Part shown: piece by piece, positions 24,456 through 32,443 of the stretch | Numbering within the stretch: the first letter of the stretch is position 1 | Layout of the letters: each line of letters begins with the position of its first letter | Assembly (NCBI GenBank): GCA_964516635.1 | Contig: CAZEZY010000005.1 | Span: 1-35,682 of the forward strand | Length of the DNA stretch: 35,682 bases | Reading direction: 5' to 3' | Source: CAZEZY01 sp964516635 | Lineage (GTDB): Bacteria > Pseudomonadota > Gammaproteobacteria > Burkholderiales > Burkholderiaceae_C | The notes under the pieces: generated by a model | What the model was told of the DNA's origin: nothing | Seen by the model: the letters and a program-made list of their open reading frames with translations, nothing else | Databases searched by the model: none | Translations under genes and position numbers: made by a program

Positions 24456-24583
24456 CAACCCTTCAGCGATTCCGGTTGGGCAAGGCGTGGAGCAGGATGG
24501 CCCCGAAGGTGGCGGTTGACGCCGAGGCGATATGCGCGACATCAGACATGCGAATAATGTGACCCCAGGAGACCTGTCAGATC

Positions 24584-26599
24584 ATGGAACATCCCCCCTA
24601 CGTGCCCCAGATCAGGCTATACCAGCAATGGCTCAATGGCCATCGCGGCCTGTCTTTCGACGACTACGACGCGCTGTGGCGGTGGTCCACCACCGACCTG
24701 CCCGCCTTCTGGCAGAGCATCTGGGACTACTTCCAGATGCAGTCCCCCACAGCGCACACGGCGGTGCTTGAGGGAGGGCCGATGCCCAACGTCCACTGGT
24801 TTCCCGGGGCCCAGGTCAACTACGCTCACCAGGTGCTGAGGCATGCGGCACCGGCCCATGCGGCGGGTCAGCCCGCCATCATCAGCGAAGACGAACGCGG
24901 TCGCGTGCGCGTGCTGGCTTGGCCAGCGCTGCGGCGGCAAGTGGCCTCGCTGTCCCTGGCACTGAAGGACATGGGCGTCGAGCGCGGCGATCGCGTGGCT
25001 GCCTACCTGCCCAACATACCGGAAACGGCCGTGGCCTTCCTGGCTTGTGCCAGCATCGGCGCGATCTGGAGCGTGTGCGCTCCCGACATGGGCACACCGG
25101 CCGTGCTCGACCGCTTTCGCCAGATCGAGCCCAAGGTGCTGATCGCTGCCGATGGCGTGCACTACGGCGGCAAGACACTGGATCGCTCCACCACGGTGAA
25201 CGAACTGCGTGAAGGCCTGCCCAGCGTGCAACAGCTCATCACCTTGCGCACGCCGTATGCCGCTGAACGCGTGGCGGGCGCCGCCGACTTCGAGACCCTG
25301 ACCGACCGCGACAACGCCAGCACGGCCGCCTTCGAACCCGAATGGCTGCCGTTCGAGCACCCGTTATGGATCGTTTATTCGAGCGGCACCACCGGTCTGC
25401 CAAAGCCCATCGTGCACGGCCATGGCGGTATTCTCATGACCATGCTGGCGGCCAAGATCCTGCACAACGACATCGGCCCCAGCTACGCGCCCAACAGTTT
25501 CGGTGAACGTTATCACTGGTACAGCTCCACCGGCTGGGTGATGTGGAATGCGCAGGTGGCCGGACTCGCCGGCGGCACCACCATCGTGATTTACGATGGC
25601 AACCCCGGCGGCAGCAAGGAACAGCCCGACTGGCACGTGCTGTGGCGCTTCGCCGCCCGGCACCGGGTCACCTTCTTCGGCGCCGGGGCAGCCTACTACG
25701 CCAACTGCATGAAAGCCGGTTTGGACCTGCCCGGCCTGCAGGCACAGGGCTTTGATCTCACGCGCATCCGTGCACTGGGCACCACCGGCTCGCCCCTTGC
25801 CGAAGACGTGCAGCGCTGGGGCACGGGTCAGTTCGCCGCCCTGGGCACCCCGGAAATCTGGTGGGCCAACATCTCGGGCGGCACCGACTTCTGCGGTGCC
25901 TTCATCGGAGGCCACCGCGAACGGCCCCAGGTGCCGGGCCAGATGCAATGCCGCCAGCTGGGCTGCGCGGTCGAGGCCTGGGGCGAGCATGGCGAACCGC
26001 TGATCGGGGAGGTAGGCGAACTGGTCTGCACGCAACCCATCCCCTCGATGCCCCTGTATTTCTGGAACGACCCGGGCCAGCAGCGCTACCTTTCCAGCTA
26101 CTTCGACATGTACCCGGGCGTCTGGCGCCATGGGGACTGGCTCAAGATCGGGCAAGATGGCGGATGCGTCATCTACGGACGATCCGATGCCACCATCAAC
26201 CGCCACGGCCTGCGCATGGGGACGAGCGAGATCTACGCGGCGGTGGAGGCGCTGCCCGAGGTGGTCGATAGCCTGGTGGTGGACCTGGAGTATCTGGGCC
26301 GCGAGAGCTACATGCCGCTGTTCGTGGTGTTGCGCCCGGGGGTCGACTGGAGCGACGCCCTGCGTGACCGCATCGCCGGGGCCATCCGCACCGCGCTGTC
26401 GCCGCGCTTCGTGCCCGACGAGATCGTGCCCATGACCGAGATCCCGCGCACCCTGAGTGGCAAGAAACAGGAACTGCCGATCAAAAAGCTGCTGCTCGGC
26501 CAGCCGATCGAGAAGGTGGTGAACCGCGACGCCATGGCCAACCCGGGCAGCCTGGACGCGTACGTGGCCTTTGCCCAGGCCCGCCTGCAACAGGCCTGA
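24584..26599 (+). CDS. aacS: acetoacetate-CoA ligase
   Basis: 671-residue acyl-adenylate-forming enzyme activating acetoacetate to acetoacetyl-CoA with ATP, feeding ketone-body or polyhydroxybutyrate metabolism. The length and N-terminal ACS-type region (about 35-100), the AMP-binding P-loop YSSGTTGLPKPIVHGHGG (about residue 265), the central TGWVMWN, and the C-terminal YGRSDATINRHGLRMGTSEIY and TLSGKKQELPIKKL (catalytic Lys) fit AacS better than acetyl-CoA synthetase. An AGGAGA site lies about 12 bases ahead of the ATG. It is transcribed alone and converges with the DMT exporter. Confidence 0.92.
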   Translation: MEHPPYVPQIRLYQQWLNGHRGLSFDDYDALWRWSTTDLPAFWQSIWDYFQMQSPTAHTAVLEGGPMPNVHWFPGAQVNYAHQVLRHAAPAHAAGQPAIISEDERGRVRVLAWPALRRQVASLSLALKDMGVERGDRVAAYLPNIPETAVAFLACASIGAIWSVCAPDMGTPAVLDRFRQIEPKVLIAADGVHYGGKTLDRSTTVNELREGLPSVQQLITLRTPYAAERVAGAADFETLTDRDNASTAAFEPEWLPFEHPLWIVYSSGTTGLPKPIVHGHGGILMTMLAAKILHNDIGPSYAPNSFGERYHWYSSTGWVMWNAQVAGLAGGTTIVIYDGNPGGSKEQPDWHVLWRFAARHRVTFFGAGAAYYANCMKAGLDLPGLQAQGFDLTRIRALGTTGSPLAEDVQRWGTGQFAALGTPEIWWANISGGTDFCGAFIGGHRERPQVPGQMQCRQLGCAVEAWGEHGEPLIGEVGELVCTQPIPSMPLYFWNDPGQQRYLSSYFDMYPGVWRHGDWLKIGQDGGCVIYGRSDATINRHGLRMGTSEIYAAVEALPEVVDSLVVDLEYLGRESYMPLFVVLRPGVDWSDALRDRIAGAIRTALSPRFVPDEIVPMTEIPRTLSGKKQELPIKKLLLGQPIEKVVNRDAMANPGSLDAYVAFAQARLQQA

Positions 26600-26605
26600 A
26601 GCGCA

Positions 26606-27505
26606 TCAACGGCGCCGGCTCACCAGCACGATGCCGGCGGCCACGCCCACCAGGGCGAGCAGCAGGGCCACCGTCAGCGGTTCACCCAGCAACCCGACGC
26701 CAAACAGCAGGGCAAACACCGGCGTGAGGAACACGAACGAGGACATCTGCGTGGCCGGGTAATGGCGCAGCAGCCACATCCAGGTCAGGTAGCTGGCGAA
26801 AGCACCCACCACGGTTTGCAGGGCGATCGAGCCCCAGGCCATCCCGGAATAGTCCCAGCGCCAGGTCTCCCCGAGCGCGATCGACAGCAGGGGCGCCACC
26901 ACGGCCGTGACGGCCACCTGGTAGAACAGGGTTTTCTCGGCGCTGGCCTGAGCCAGCAGCGTGGTGCGAATGACCAGCGTGGTCAGCCCCCACAGGATGC
27001 CGGCCGCCAGTGCAATGGCGTCACCCATGAGCTGGGTGCGAGTGGAATGGGTGAACCCTTCGCTGAAGGCGACCGCCACCGAGGTGAACGCCACCAGCAA
27101 CCCCACCCATTGCAGCTTGCGCAGCGTCTCGCTGGGGACAAACTGCGGCAGCAGCAGGGCCACGACAAAGGGCGAGGTGTAGAGGAACACGGTGAGTCGC
27201 GATGCAGTGGTGTACTGCAACCCGATGTAGATGCAGGCAAATTCACCGGCAAACAGCAACCCCGCCAGCAGGCCGCCCTTGAGCGTGCCATCGCGCTGGA
27301 ACAGGGGCACGCCGCGCCACTGGCACCACAGCCACAGCAGCGCCGTGGCCCCCACGAATCGCAGGGTGGCCTGCCACAGGGGTGGCACTTCGGCGACGGT
27401 GGTCTTGATCAGGATCTGCTGGAAGCCCCAGAAGGCACAGCACAGCACCAGCAGGGTGACGGCCAACCGGTCGAGGTGGTCCTTGCGCTGGGCAGGCGTG
27501 TTCAC
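26606..27505 (-). CDS. DMT/EamA family transporter
   Basis: 299-residue carrier with ten predicted membrane spans in two EamA halves: first half about 12-145 (CCAFWGFQQILIKTTVAEVP), second half about 155-295 (GILWGLTTLVIRTTLLA; VVGAFASYLTWMWLLRHYPA). The substrate is unknown. The start is a GTG at 27503-27505 that overlaps the stop of the flavin-reductase gene by four bases (GTGA), so the two genes are translationally coupled. Confidence 0.88.
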   Translation of the reverse strand: MNTPAQRKDHLDRLAVTLLVLCCAFWGFQQILIKTTVAEVPPLWQATLRFVGATALLWLWCQWRGVPLFQRDGTLKGGLLAGLLFAGEFACIYIGLQYTTASRLTVFLYTSPFVVALLLPQFVPSETLRKLQWVGLLVAFTSVAVAFSEGFTHSTRTQLMGDAIALAAGILWGLTTLVIRTTLLAQASAEKTLFYQVAVTAVVAPLLSIALGETWRWDYSGMAWGSIALQTVVGAFASYLTWMWLLRHYPATQMSSFVFLTPVFALLFGVGLLGEPLTVALLLALVGVAAGIVLVSRRR

Positions 27506-27987
27506 AGCGGGTGCTCCGTGTAAAAACGGCCACCGTGGTACAGCAGCGGACGCAGTTCGCTGCGGTGCTGGCAGCGTTCCACCTCACCCACGAAGATGAA
27601 ATGATCACCCTCCTCATAGCGGCTGCGGTTGAAGCATTCGAAGGTGGCAATGGCCCCGTCCAGCAGCGGCGCCCCGGTGGTGCCTTCAGCGAACGACACG
27701 CCTGCCCAGCGGTCCACGCCCTTGCTGGCAAAACGCAGGGCCAGGTCTTTCTGCTGTGCACTCAGCACGTTGATGGCGTAATGGGTGCCCGCCTGAAACA
27801 CCTCGAGGGCACTGGATTGCCGGGACAGGCTCCAGAGCACCAGCGGGGGGGTCAGGGACACCGAATTGAAGGAGTTGGCGGTCAGGCCCACCAGGGTGCC
27901 ATCGAGGGCGCGCGCGGTGACGATGGTCACCCCCGTGGCAAAGCGACCCAGCGCAGCGCGGAAAGTGTCGGGGGTGGGTGGCAGCAT
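27502..27987 (-). CDS. flavin reductase family protein (FMN-binding split barrel)
   Basis: 161-residue protein with the flavin-reductase-like pattern: FRAALGRFATGVTIVTARALDG, GLTANSFNSVSLTPPLVLWSL, INVLSAQQ, and the C-terminal GDHFIFVGEVERC followed by PLLYHGGRFY. Such proteins supply reduced FMN/FAD to monooxygenases (HpaC, NtaB type), but no oxygenase component is nearby. The ATG at 27987 is preferred to the TTG at 27990. It is coupled to the exporter downstream and lies 18 bases after the GGDEF gene on the same strand. Confidence 0.9.
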   Translation of the reverse strand: MLPPTPDTFRAALGRFATGVTIVTARALDGTLVGLTANSFNSVSLTPPLVLWSLSRQSSALEVFQAGTHYAINVLSAQQKDLALRFASKGVDRWAGVSFAEGTTGAPLLDGAIATFECFNRSRYEEGDHFIFVGEVERCQHRSELRPLLYHGGRFYTEHPL

Positions 27988-28005
27988 CAATGCGTGATCC
28001 GGATG

Positions 28006-28989
28006 TCAGGAAGCCGCGGACGAAGCAGGCTCCAGCACGGCCACGCGGTCGCGACCCTGGCGCTTGGCCTGGTACAGCGCCCGATCGGCCAGCAGCAGCA
28101 AGGTGTCGGACCCCATGCCCGCCTCGGGACGCAGACAGGCCACACCCGCACTCAGTGTGACCACCCCGGCGGGGCTGGCCTCATGGGGCATCTGGCGGGC
28201 CCGCACTTCGTCGATCACCTGGCGGGCGAGTGTGAGAACCCCGGGGAGTTCGGTGTCGGGCAGCAACATGGCAATTTCTTCGCCACCGTAGCGGCACACC
28301 TCGTCCCTGGGACGGTTGGCGAGCGATTCGATCACGCTGGCCACCATCCGGAGGCACGCATCGCCCTGCTGATGCCCGTAGGTATCGTTGTAGGGCTTGA
28401 AATGATCGACATCGAACAGCACCATCCCGAGGTACTCCCTGACACGCAGGGCATGACGCCACTCGCGATCAAACATCGCATCGAAATGACGGCGGTTACC
28501 GATATCGGTCAGGGCATCGACATGGGCCATGGCACGCATGCGCTCGGCTTGCTGCTTGAGCAGACGCTCCCGGGCCACGGCTGGCGTGACGTCACTGACC
28601 TGAACGAGGACGTATCGGGCGCCCATTTCCTTCGCCGTTGCTGAGCCCATGGGAATGATCTGGATGGACTGTCGCAGCATGGCCTCGTCGGTCTGAGGGC
28701 CAGCAATCGGGTACAGCGGAAAAGTGGCCTGATGGAGGGTTTCCGAGAGCAATGCCGGAAATCCCGTGGACAGGGCGCGATGGAGCCGACGCTCGAACTC
28801 GCGACCCTGCAAGCGAGGGAACACCTCGAGGAGCGGTCGGCCAACCACCTCGGCGGCACGCAGACGCGCACGTTTCAGCAGCCAGGGATTCGCAAAGCAA
28901 ACGCCCAGCGATTCGTCGAGCACCAGCAGCCCGCCCTGGACGTTGCTCAGGGCCCATTCGAACCAGGGCGCAGCCAGAACCGGTTTCAT
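28006..28989 (-). CDS. PAS-GGDEF diguanylate cyclase
   Basis: 327 residues: a PAS-like domain (about 10-140, WALSNVQGGLLVLDESLGVC) and a GGDEF domain (about 155-320, HVDALTDIGNRRHFDAMFDR). The active site reads GGEEI (235-239), close to GG(D/E)EF, and the metal-binding Asp is in FDVDHFKPYNDTYGH. The inhibitory-site motif RPRD (226-229) sits exactly five residues before GGEEI, the canonical spacing for product feedback. So it should make c-di-GMP and be inhibited by it. Cytoplasmic, with no membrane span. The start overlaps the cheC stop by ATGA (28986-28989). Confidence 0.92.
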   Translation of the reverse strand: MKPVLAAPWFEWALSNVQGGLLVLDESLGVCFANPWLLKRARLRAAEVVGRPLLEVFPRLQGREFERRLHRALSTGFPALLSETLHQATFPLYPIAGPQTDEAMLRQSIQIIPMGSATAKEMGARYVLVQVSDVTPAVARERLLKQQAERMRAMAHVDALTDIGNRRHFDAMFDREWRHALRVREYLGMVLFDVDHFKPYNDTYGHQQGDACLRMVASVIESLANRPRDEVCRYGGEEIAMLLPDTELPGVLTLARQVIDEVRARQMPHEASPAGVVTLSAGVACLRPEAGMGSDTLLLLADRALYQAKRQGRDRVAVLEPASSAAS

Positions 28990-29603
28990 GGGGCACCGCC
29001 TTCGAGTCGCTGCAGAAAGAGGGCCACCTTCTGCTCCAGCAGACCGGTTGACCGCATGTCGAGCAGAAAGGCCAGATGCCCTTCGATGCGCCGAGAGGCC
29101 ATGGCAAACCGGACCTGCAGGCTCAGGAGCGGCTCGGTGATGTCCTGTCCGGACAGGAGCACATCCGACAAGATCCCCAGCTCGACTTCAGGCAACGAAC
29201 CGTCCAGGGCAATATCGAGGTTGTCGGCCACGCTGGCCACGACGGCGTTGAGGAGGATGTTGCCGATTTCAGACAGCGCCTCCTGCTCCATCTCTCCGAG
29301 ATCTTCCAGCGGGACGGTTCCGCCCACCATGATCTGAACCAGTTGCAGGCTCTGTTCGGCAGGGAACATGAGAATGGCATCGGTGACGATATCGCCCTGA
29401 AAACTCTGACGGACCGCGCTCACCCGCCGGTCATCGTCGTTCGCGAGCTGTCGCACCACTTCCTGCTTGGGCAGCAGCTGCACCAGCGGAATGCTCAGCT
29501 CGACGGGTTCACCCGCCAGCTGACTCAGGGCGTCGGCCGCCTGGCCCACCCCCATGTTGAACACCTCGGTCAGGGCATCGAGCTCAAGATCGGTGAGTTT
29601 CAT
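28986..29603 (-). CDS. cheC: CheC-like chemotaxis phosphatase
   Basis: 205 residues with both copies of the CheC/FliY/CheX phosphatase signature. The first is Asp9-x3-Glu13-x2-Asn16 followed after 22 residues by Pro39. The second, in EALSEIGNILLN, has E-x3-E-x2-N and again a Pro 23 residues after the Asn. CheC dephosphorylates CheY-P and normally works with CheD; no cheD is here. The upstream gene codes for a CheY-like receiver, which is the obvious partner. ATGA overlaps bind it on both sides to its neighbours (29600-29603 and 28986-28989). Confidence 0.9.
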   Translation of the reverse strand: MKLTDLELDALTEVFNMGVGQAADALSQLAGEPVELSIPLVQLLPKQEVVRQLANDDDRRVSAVRQSFQGDIVTDAILMFPAEQSLQLVQIMVGGTVPLEDLGEMEQEALSEIGNILLNAVVASVADNLDIALDGSLPEVELGILSDVLLSGQDITEPLLSLQVRFAMASRRIEGHLAFLLDMRSTGLLEQKVALFLQRLEGGAP

Positions 29604-29968
29604 GCCGCTGCCAGAAAATGGCTCACAGCCTGCTGGATCGCCTGACCGGTCACCGGCTTCTGGATGAACTTGACACCCAGCTCACCGGCACGATCACGGC
29701 TGCTTTCCTGGATGTTGGCGGTGAGCAGAACCAGACGCACACCGGGCAGGATCTGCAGCAGATTCTCGGTGGCCTCGAAGCCATTCATGCCCGGCATGTT
29801 GACGTCCATCGTCACAAAATCGGGCGCCCATTCCGCTGCCCTGGCCACCGCCTCGTCACCAGATACCGCTTCCAGCACTTCCCAGCCCAGGCGAAGTCTT
29901 TCCACCTGGCTTTTGATGATCATCCGCGAAACGCGACTGTCATCGACGATCAGCAGTCGTTTGGCCAA
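29600..29968 (-). CDS. stand-alone CheY-like response regulator receiver
   Basis: 122-residue single receiver domain with all phosphorylation residues: Asp9, Asp10, Asp55 (TMDVNMPGMNG), Thr83 (LVLLTANIQ) and Lys104 (IQKPVTG). There is no output domain, so it acts by protein contact. The frame is open further upstream, but the TTG at 29968 (product beginning MAKRLLIVDDSR) has a strong GGAGGAG site 5 bases ahead and gives normal receiver length. It is the first gene of the receiver-CheC-GGDEF run. No histidine kinase is encoded in the window. Confidence 0.9.
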   Translation of the reverse strand: MAKRLLIVDDSRVSRMIIKSQVERLRLGWEVLEAVSGDEAVARAAEWAPDFVTMDVNMPGMNGFEATENLLQILPGVRLVLLTANIQESSRDRAGELGVKFIQKPVTGQAIQQAVSHFLAAA

Positions 29969-30027
29969 ATCCACTCCTCCGCATGACGCCAGCATCAATC
30001 CGTACCTGACTGCTGCATGGAAAACCC

Positions 30028-30033
30028 ATTATA
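30028..30033 (-). promoter_or_regulatory. -10 box upstream of the receiver-cheC-GGDEF operon
   Basis: A perfect TATAAT is read on the minus strand at 30033-30028, in the 66-base gap between the dadA stop and the receiver start. No good -35 box is found at the normal distance, so an activator or an extended region would be needed. Transcription would start near 30021. Confidence 0.4.
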
Positions 30034-30034
30034 T

Positions 30035-31408
30035 TCACCGATAACCGGCTGGCTGGGAAGCGTTGTGGTTTTGCTGGCGGTGGGTATGCCGCCCGATCTG
30101 GCGTTCGAATTCGGCCGGCTCTTCACCGGCAAACCGCATGGCAATCGCGGGGCGCTGACCACTGATCAGCTCGGCCAGTGCCCGTCCGGAACCTGCACCA
30201 TGGGTCCAGCCGAGGGTGCCGTGGCCAGCATTCACCCACAGCCCCGGAACGGGGGTTCGGCCGATGAGCGGGATGTTGGTTGGCGTGGCGGGTCGCAGGC
30301 CACACCAGAACTGGGGATCCCCGCCTTCCACGGGCAGGCGCGTGTCAACTGCGCCTGGAAACACCTCTTCGATGCGACGCACCAGCATCTCGCAGCGGGC
30401 CCGGGCCACTGGCGTGTCGAGTGAGAGGTCGAAACCGGCGAGTTCGATGGTGCCGGCCACCCGCAACCGGTCGCCGAGCCGGGAAATGGCGATCTTGCGA
30501 CCGTCGTCGATCATGCTGACTTCTGGCGTGCGGGCAGGATCGAGCACCTTCAGGGTGGCGCTGTAACCCTTGCCCGGGTAGATGGGCACCCGGACACCCA
30601 CCGTCTCCAGCAGCGGGCGGGTGTAGGATCCACAGGCGACGACCACGGCGTCCGCCTCCAGCACCCGGGTCACGTGGGTGTGCGCATGGCGAACCACCAC
30701 CCGCCGGATGGCGCCGCCTTCCACGGCCAGCTGATCGATGTGATGCCCGAACAAGGTGCTTGCCCCCCGTTCGGCACACAGCGCCGCCAGTTTCTGGGTG
30801 AATACACGTGCATCGCCGTGTTCATCGGTCGATGTGTACGTGCCCCCGACGATTCGGGCGCCATAAGCCTGCAACGCCGGTTCGATGCGGAGCAGTTCCT
30901 CGCGGCCCACCACCCGGCGCTTCACCCCGTGACGCGCCATCAGTTCGGCGGCACGGCCAGCCGCCTCGAAGGCCTGCTCGTCGACATAGTAATGGGCGAT
31001 GCCACGCTCCGAGCGCTGGTACTCGATGCCGGTCTGAGCCACCAGCTCTTTCAGGGCGGCATGGCTGTAATTCCCCAACGCGACGATCTGGGCCAGGTTG
31101 CGCTCGAAGGCGCGGTCGTTGCACTGGGTCAGAAACCGCATCAGCCAGGTCCACTGGGCCGGATCCCACTGCGGCCGAACGAGCAGGGGGGCCTGCTTGT
31201 CGAACATCCACTTCAAGGCTTTGAGCGGCGCCTCGCGGTTGGCCCAGGGCTCGCAGTAGCTCACCGAGATCTGTGCCGCATTGGCAAAACTGGTTTCGAG
31301 CGCCGCATCGGGCTGACGATCGACCAGCGTGACGTCGTGGCCGCGCTGCAAGAGATGCCAGGCCGTGCTGACGCCGATGATGCCCGCACCCAGAACAATG
31401 ACCCGCAT
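30035..31408 (-). CDS. dadA: D-amino acid dehydrogenase
   Basis: 457-residue FAD enzyme oxidising D-amino acids (mainly D-Ala) to 2-oxo acids and ammonia, passing electrons to the respiratory chain. The N-terminal dinucleotide fold is VIVLGAGIIGVSTAWHLLQRG. Family stretches include FANAAQISVSYCEPWANREAP, PIYPGKGYSATL, FWCGLRPATPTNIPLIGRTP and NAGHGTLGWTHGAGSGRALAEL. It is about 25 residues longer than E. coli DadA because of a His/Gln-rich tail (GRHTHRQQNHNASQP). It is divergent from an ArgP-like regulator. Confidence 0.93.
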   Translation of the reverse strand: MRVIVLGAGIIGVSTAWHLLQRGHDVTLVDRQPDAALETSFANAAQISVSYCEPWANREAPLKALKWMFDKQAPLLVRPQWDPAQWTWLMRFLTQCNDRAFERNLAQIVALGNYSHAALKELVAQTGIEYQRSERGIAHYYVDEQAFEAAGRAAELMARHGVKRRVVGREELLRIEPALQAYGARIVGGTYTSTDEHGDARVFTQKLAALCAERGASTLFGHHIDQLAVEGGAIRRVVVRHAHTHVTRVLEADAVVVACGSYTRPLLETVGVRVPIYPGKGYSATLKVLDPARTPEVSMIDDGRKIAISRLGDRLRVAGTIELAGFDLSLDTPVARARCEMLVRRIEEVFPGAVDTRLPVEGGDPQFWCGLRPATPTNIPLIGRTPVPGLWVNAGHGTLGWTHGAGSGRALAELISGQRPAIAMRFAGEEPAEFERQIGRHTHRQQNHNASQPAGYR

Positions 31409-31473
31409 GGTTGGCTCCGAAAGAAAAGGGAAGACCTGCAGTATCGGAAAAGCCGGCCCCGATGTGAAGAGAG

Positions 31474-31503
31474 ATTAAACTTATTCTGAATCGATTAGTT
31501 CAA
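31474..31503 (-). promoter_or_regulatory. promoter of dadA
   Basis: On the minus strand TTGAAC (31498-31503) and TTTAAT (31474-31479) are 18 bases apart, in the only markedly AT-rich stretch of this intergenic region. Start near 31467 gives a leader of about 58 bases. The -35 box overlaps the dyad at 31495-31507. Confidence 0.5.
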
Positions 31504-31507
31504 CTGA
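31495..31507. promoter_or_regulatory. T-N11-A dyad, likely LysR operator
   Basis: The core AGTTCAACT is a perfect 9-base palindrome, flanked by TT and GA to give the T-N11-A form favoured by LysR proteins. It covers the dadA -35 box and lies 10 bases before the start of the divergent ArgP-like gene, so one site could serve both repression and autoregulation. Confidence 0.45.
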
Positions 31508-31517
31508 TTAAAAGCCG

Positions 31518-32435
31518 ATGAGCATCTACGATCCAGACGCCCTGGAATGCCTTGCCGCCATCGTGGAAGAAGGTGGCTTCGAGCGCGCTGCCCAGCGCCT
31601 GTCCATCACGCAGTCGGCGGTGTCGCAACGATTGCGCTCGCTGGAGGCGCAGGTGGGCACGGTATTGCTGGTCCGCAGTCGGCCGGTCAAAGCCACGGCA
31701 GCCGGCCTGCTGCTGCTCAAGCACACCCGGATGATGCGCCTGCTTCGAGCCGACCTCGAACACGACCTCAGGGAACTCGCCCCGAATGCCGCTCGAGGTC
31801 AGCGGGACGAAGACCGGGTGTCGGTGGCGATCAACGCCGACAGCATTGCCACCTGGGCGCTGCCGGCCCTGTCCCATCTGATGGAAGCGGGACTGGCGAT
31901 GGAAATCATCCATGACGATCAGGACTTCACCCATGAGTGGCTGCGGGAAGGCCATGTGATGGGCTGCGTGACCTCGCTGCCACAGCCCTTGCGCGGTTGC
32001 CGGCTCGAGCCCCTGGGTCACATGAACTACACGGCGGTGGCATCGCCGGCATTCGCCCGTCAGGCACTCGGAGGCCAGCTCTCCCCTTACAACTTTCATC
32101 GCGTGCCATTCCTGGCCTTCAACCGCAAGGACGATCTGCAGCGGGAGTTCGTGGCCAGGGCTTTCGGGCTTCACCTGCCCACGCTCAAGCAGGTTTATGT
32201 GCCGTCTTCCGAAGGACAGGTGCGCGGCGCGCGCCTGGGCTGGGGCGTCACGGTGGTGCCTCAGCTGCTCGTGGCATCGGCCATCGAGTCGGGTCAGTTG
32301 ATCGATGTGGCACCCGGGCAGCTGTTCCCGGTGCCCCTGTACTGGCACTGCTGGAATCTGACCTCTGATGTGCTTGACCAACTGACGAAGGCGTTGCGTG
32401 AAGCCGCCGCACAGGCGCTGGCCCCCTTGCACTGA
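31518..32435 (+). CDS. ArgP/LysG-family LysR-type regulator
   Basis: 305 residues. The helix-turn-helix region reads LAAIVEEGGFERAAQRLSIT then QSAVSQRLRSLEAQVGTVLL. The block VSVAINADSIATWALPAL is characteristic of the ArgP/LysG (IciA) branch, whose members sense basic amino acids and usually control a LysE/ArgO exporter. Here the divergent gene is dadA, so it probably senses an amino acid and regulates D-amino acid catabolism. The ATG at 31518 has no strong ribosome site. Confidence 0.9.
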   Translation: MSIYDPDALECLAAIVEEGGFERAAQRLSITQSAVSQRLRSLEAQVGTVLLVRSRPVKATAAGLLLLKHTRMMRLLRADLEHDLRELAPNAARGQRDEDRVSVAINADSIATWALPALSHLMEAGLAMEIIHDDQDFTHEWLREGHVMGCVTSLPQPLRGCRLEPLGHMNYTAVASPAFARQALGGQLSPYNFHRVPFLAFNRKDDLQREFVARAFGLHLPTLKQVYVPSSEGQVRGARLGWGVTVVPQLLVASAIESGQLIDVAPGQLFPVPLYWHCWNLTSDVLDQLTKALREAAAQALAPLH

Positions 32436-32443
32436 GCGCCCGC

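Noticed and set aside
24432..24488. 8-bp inverted repeat ACGCCTTG/CAAGGCGT separated by 41 bases
   Set aside because: Too short and too widely spaced to call an operator or mobile-element end; no target duplication seen.
30037..30044. ACCGATAA, similar to the -10 box of flagellar sigma-28 promoters (GCCGATAA)
   Set aside because: No TAAA box at the correct distance, and it points into the 3' end of dadA in antisense.
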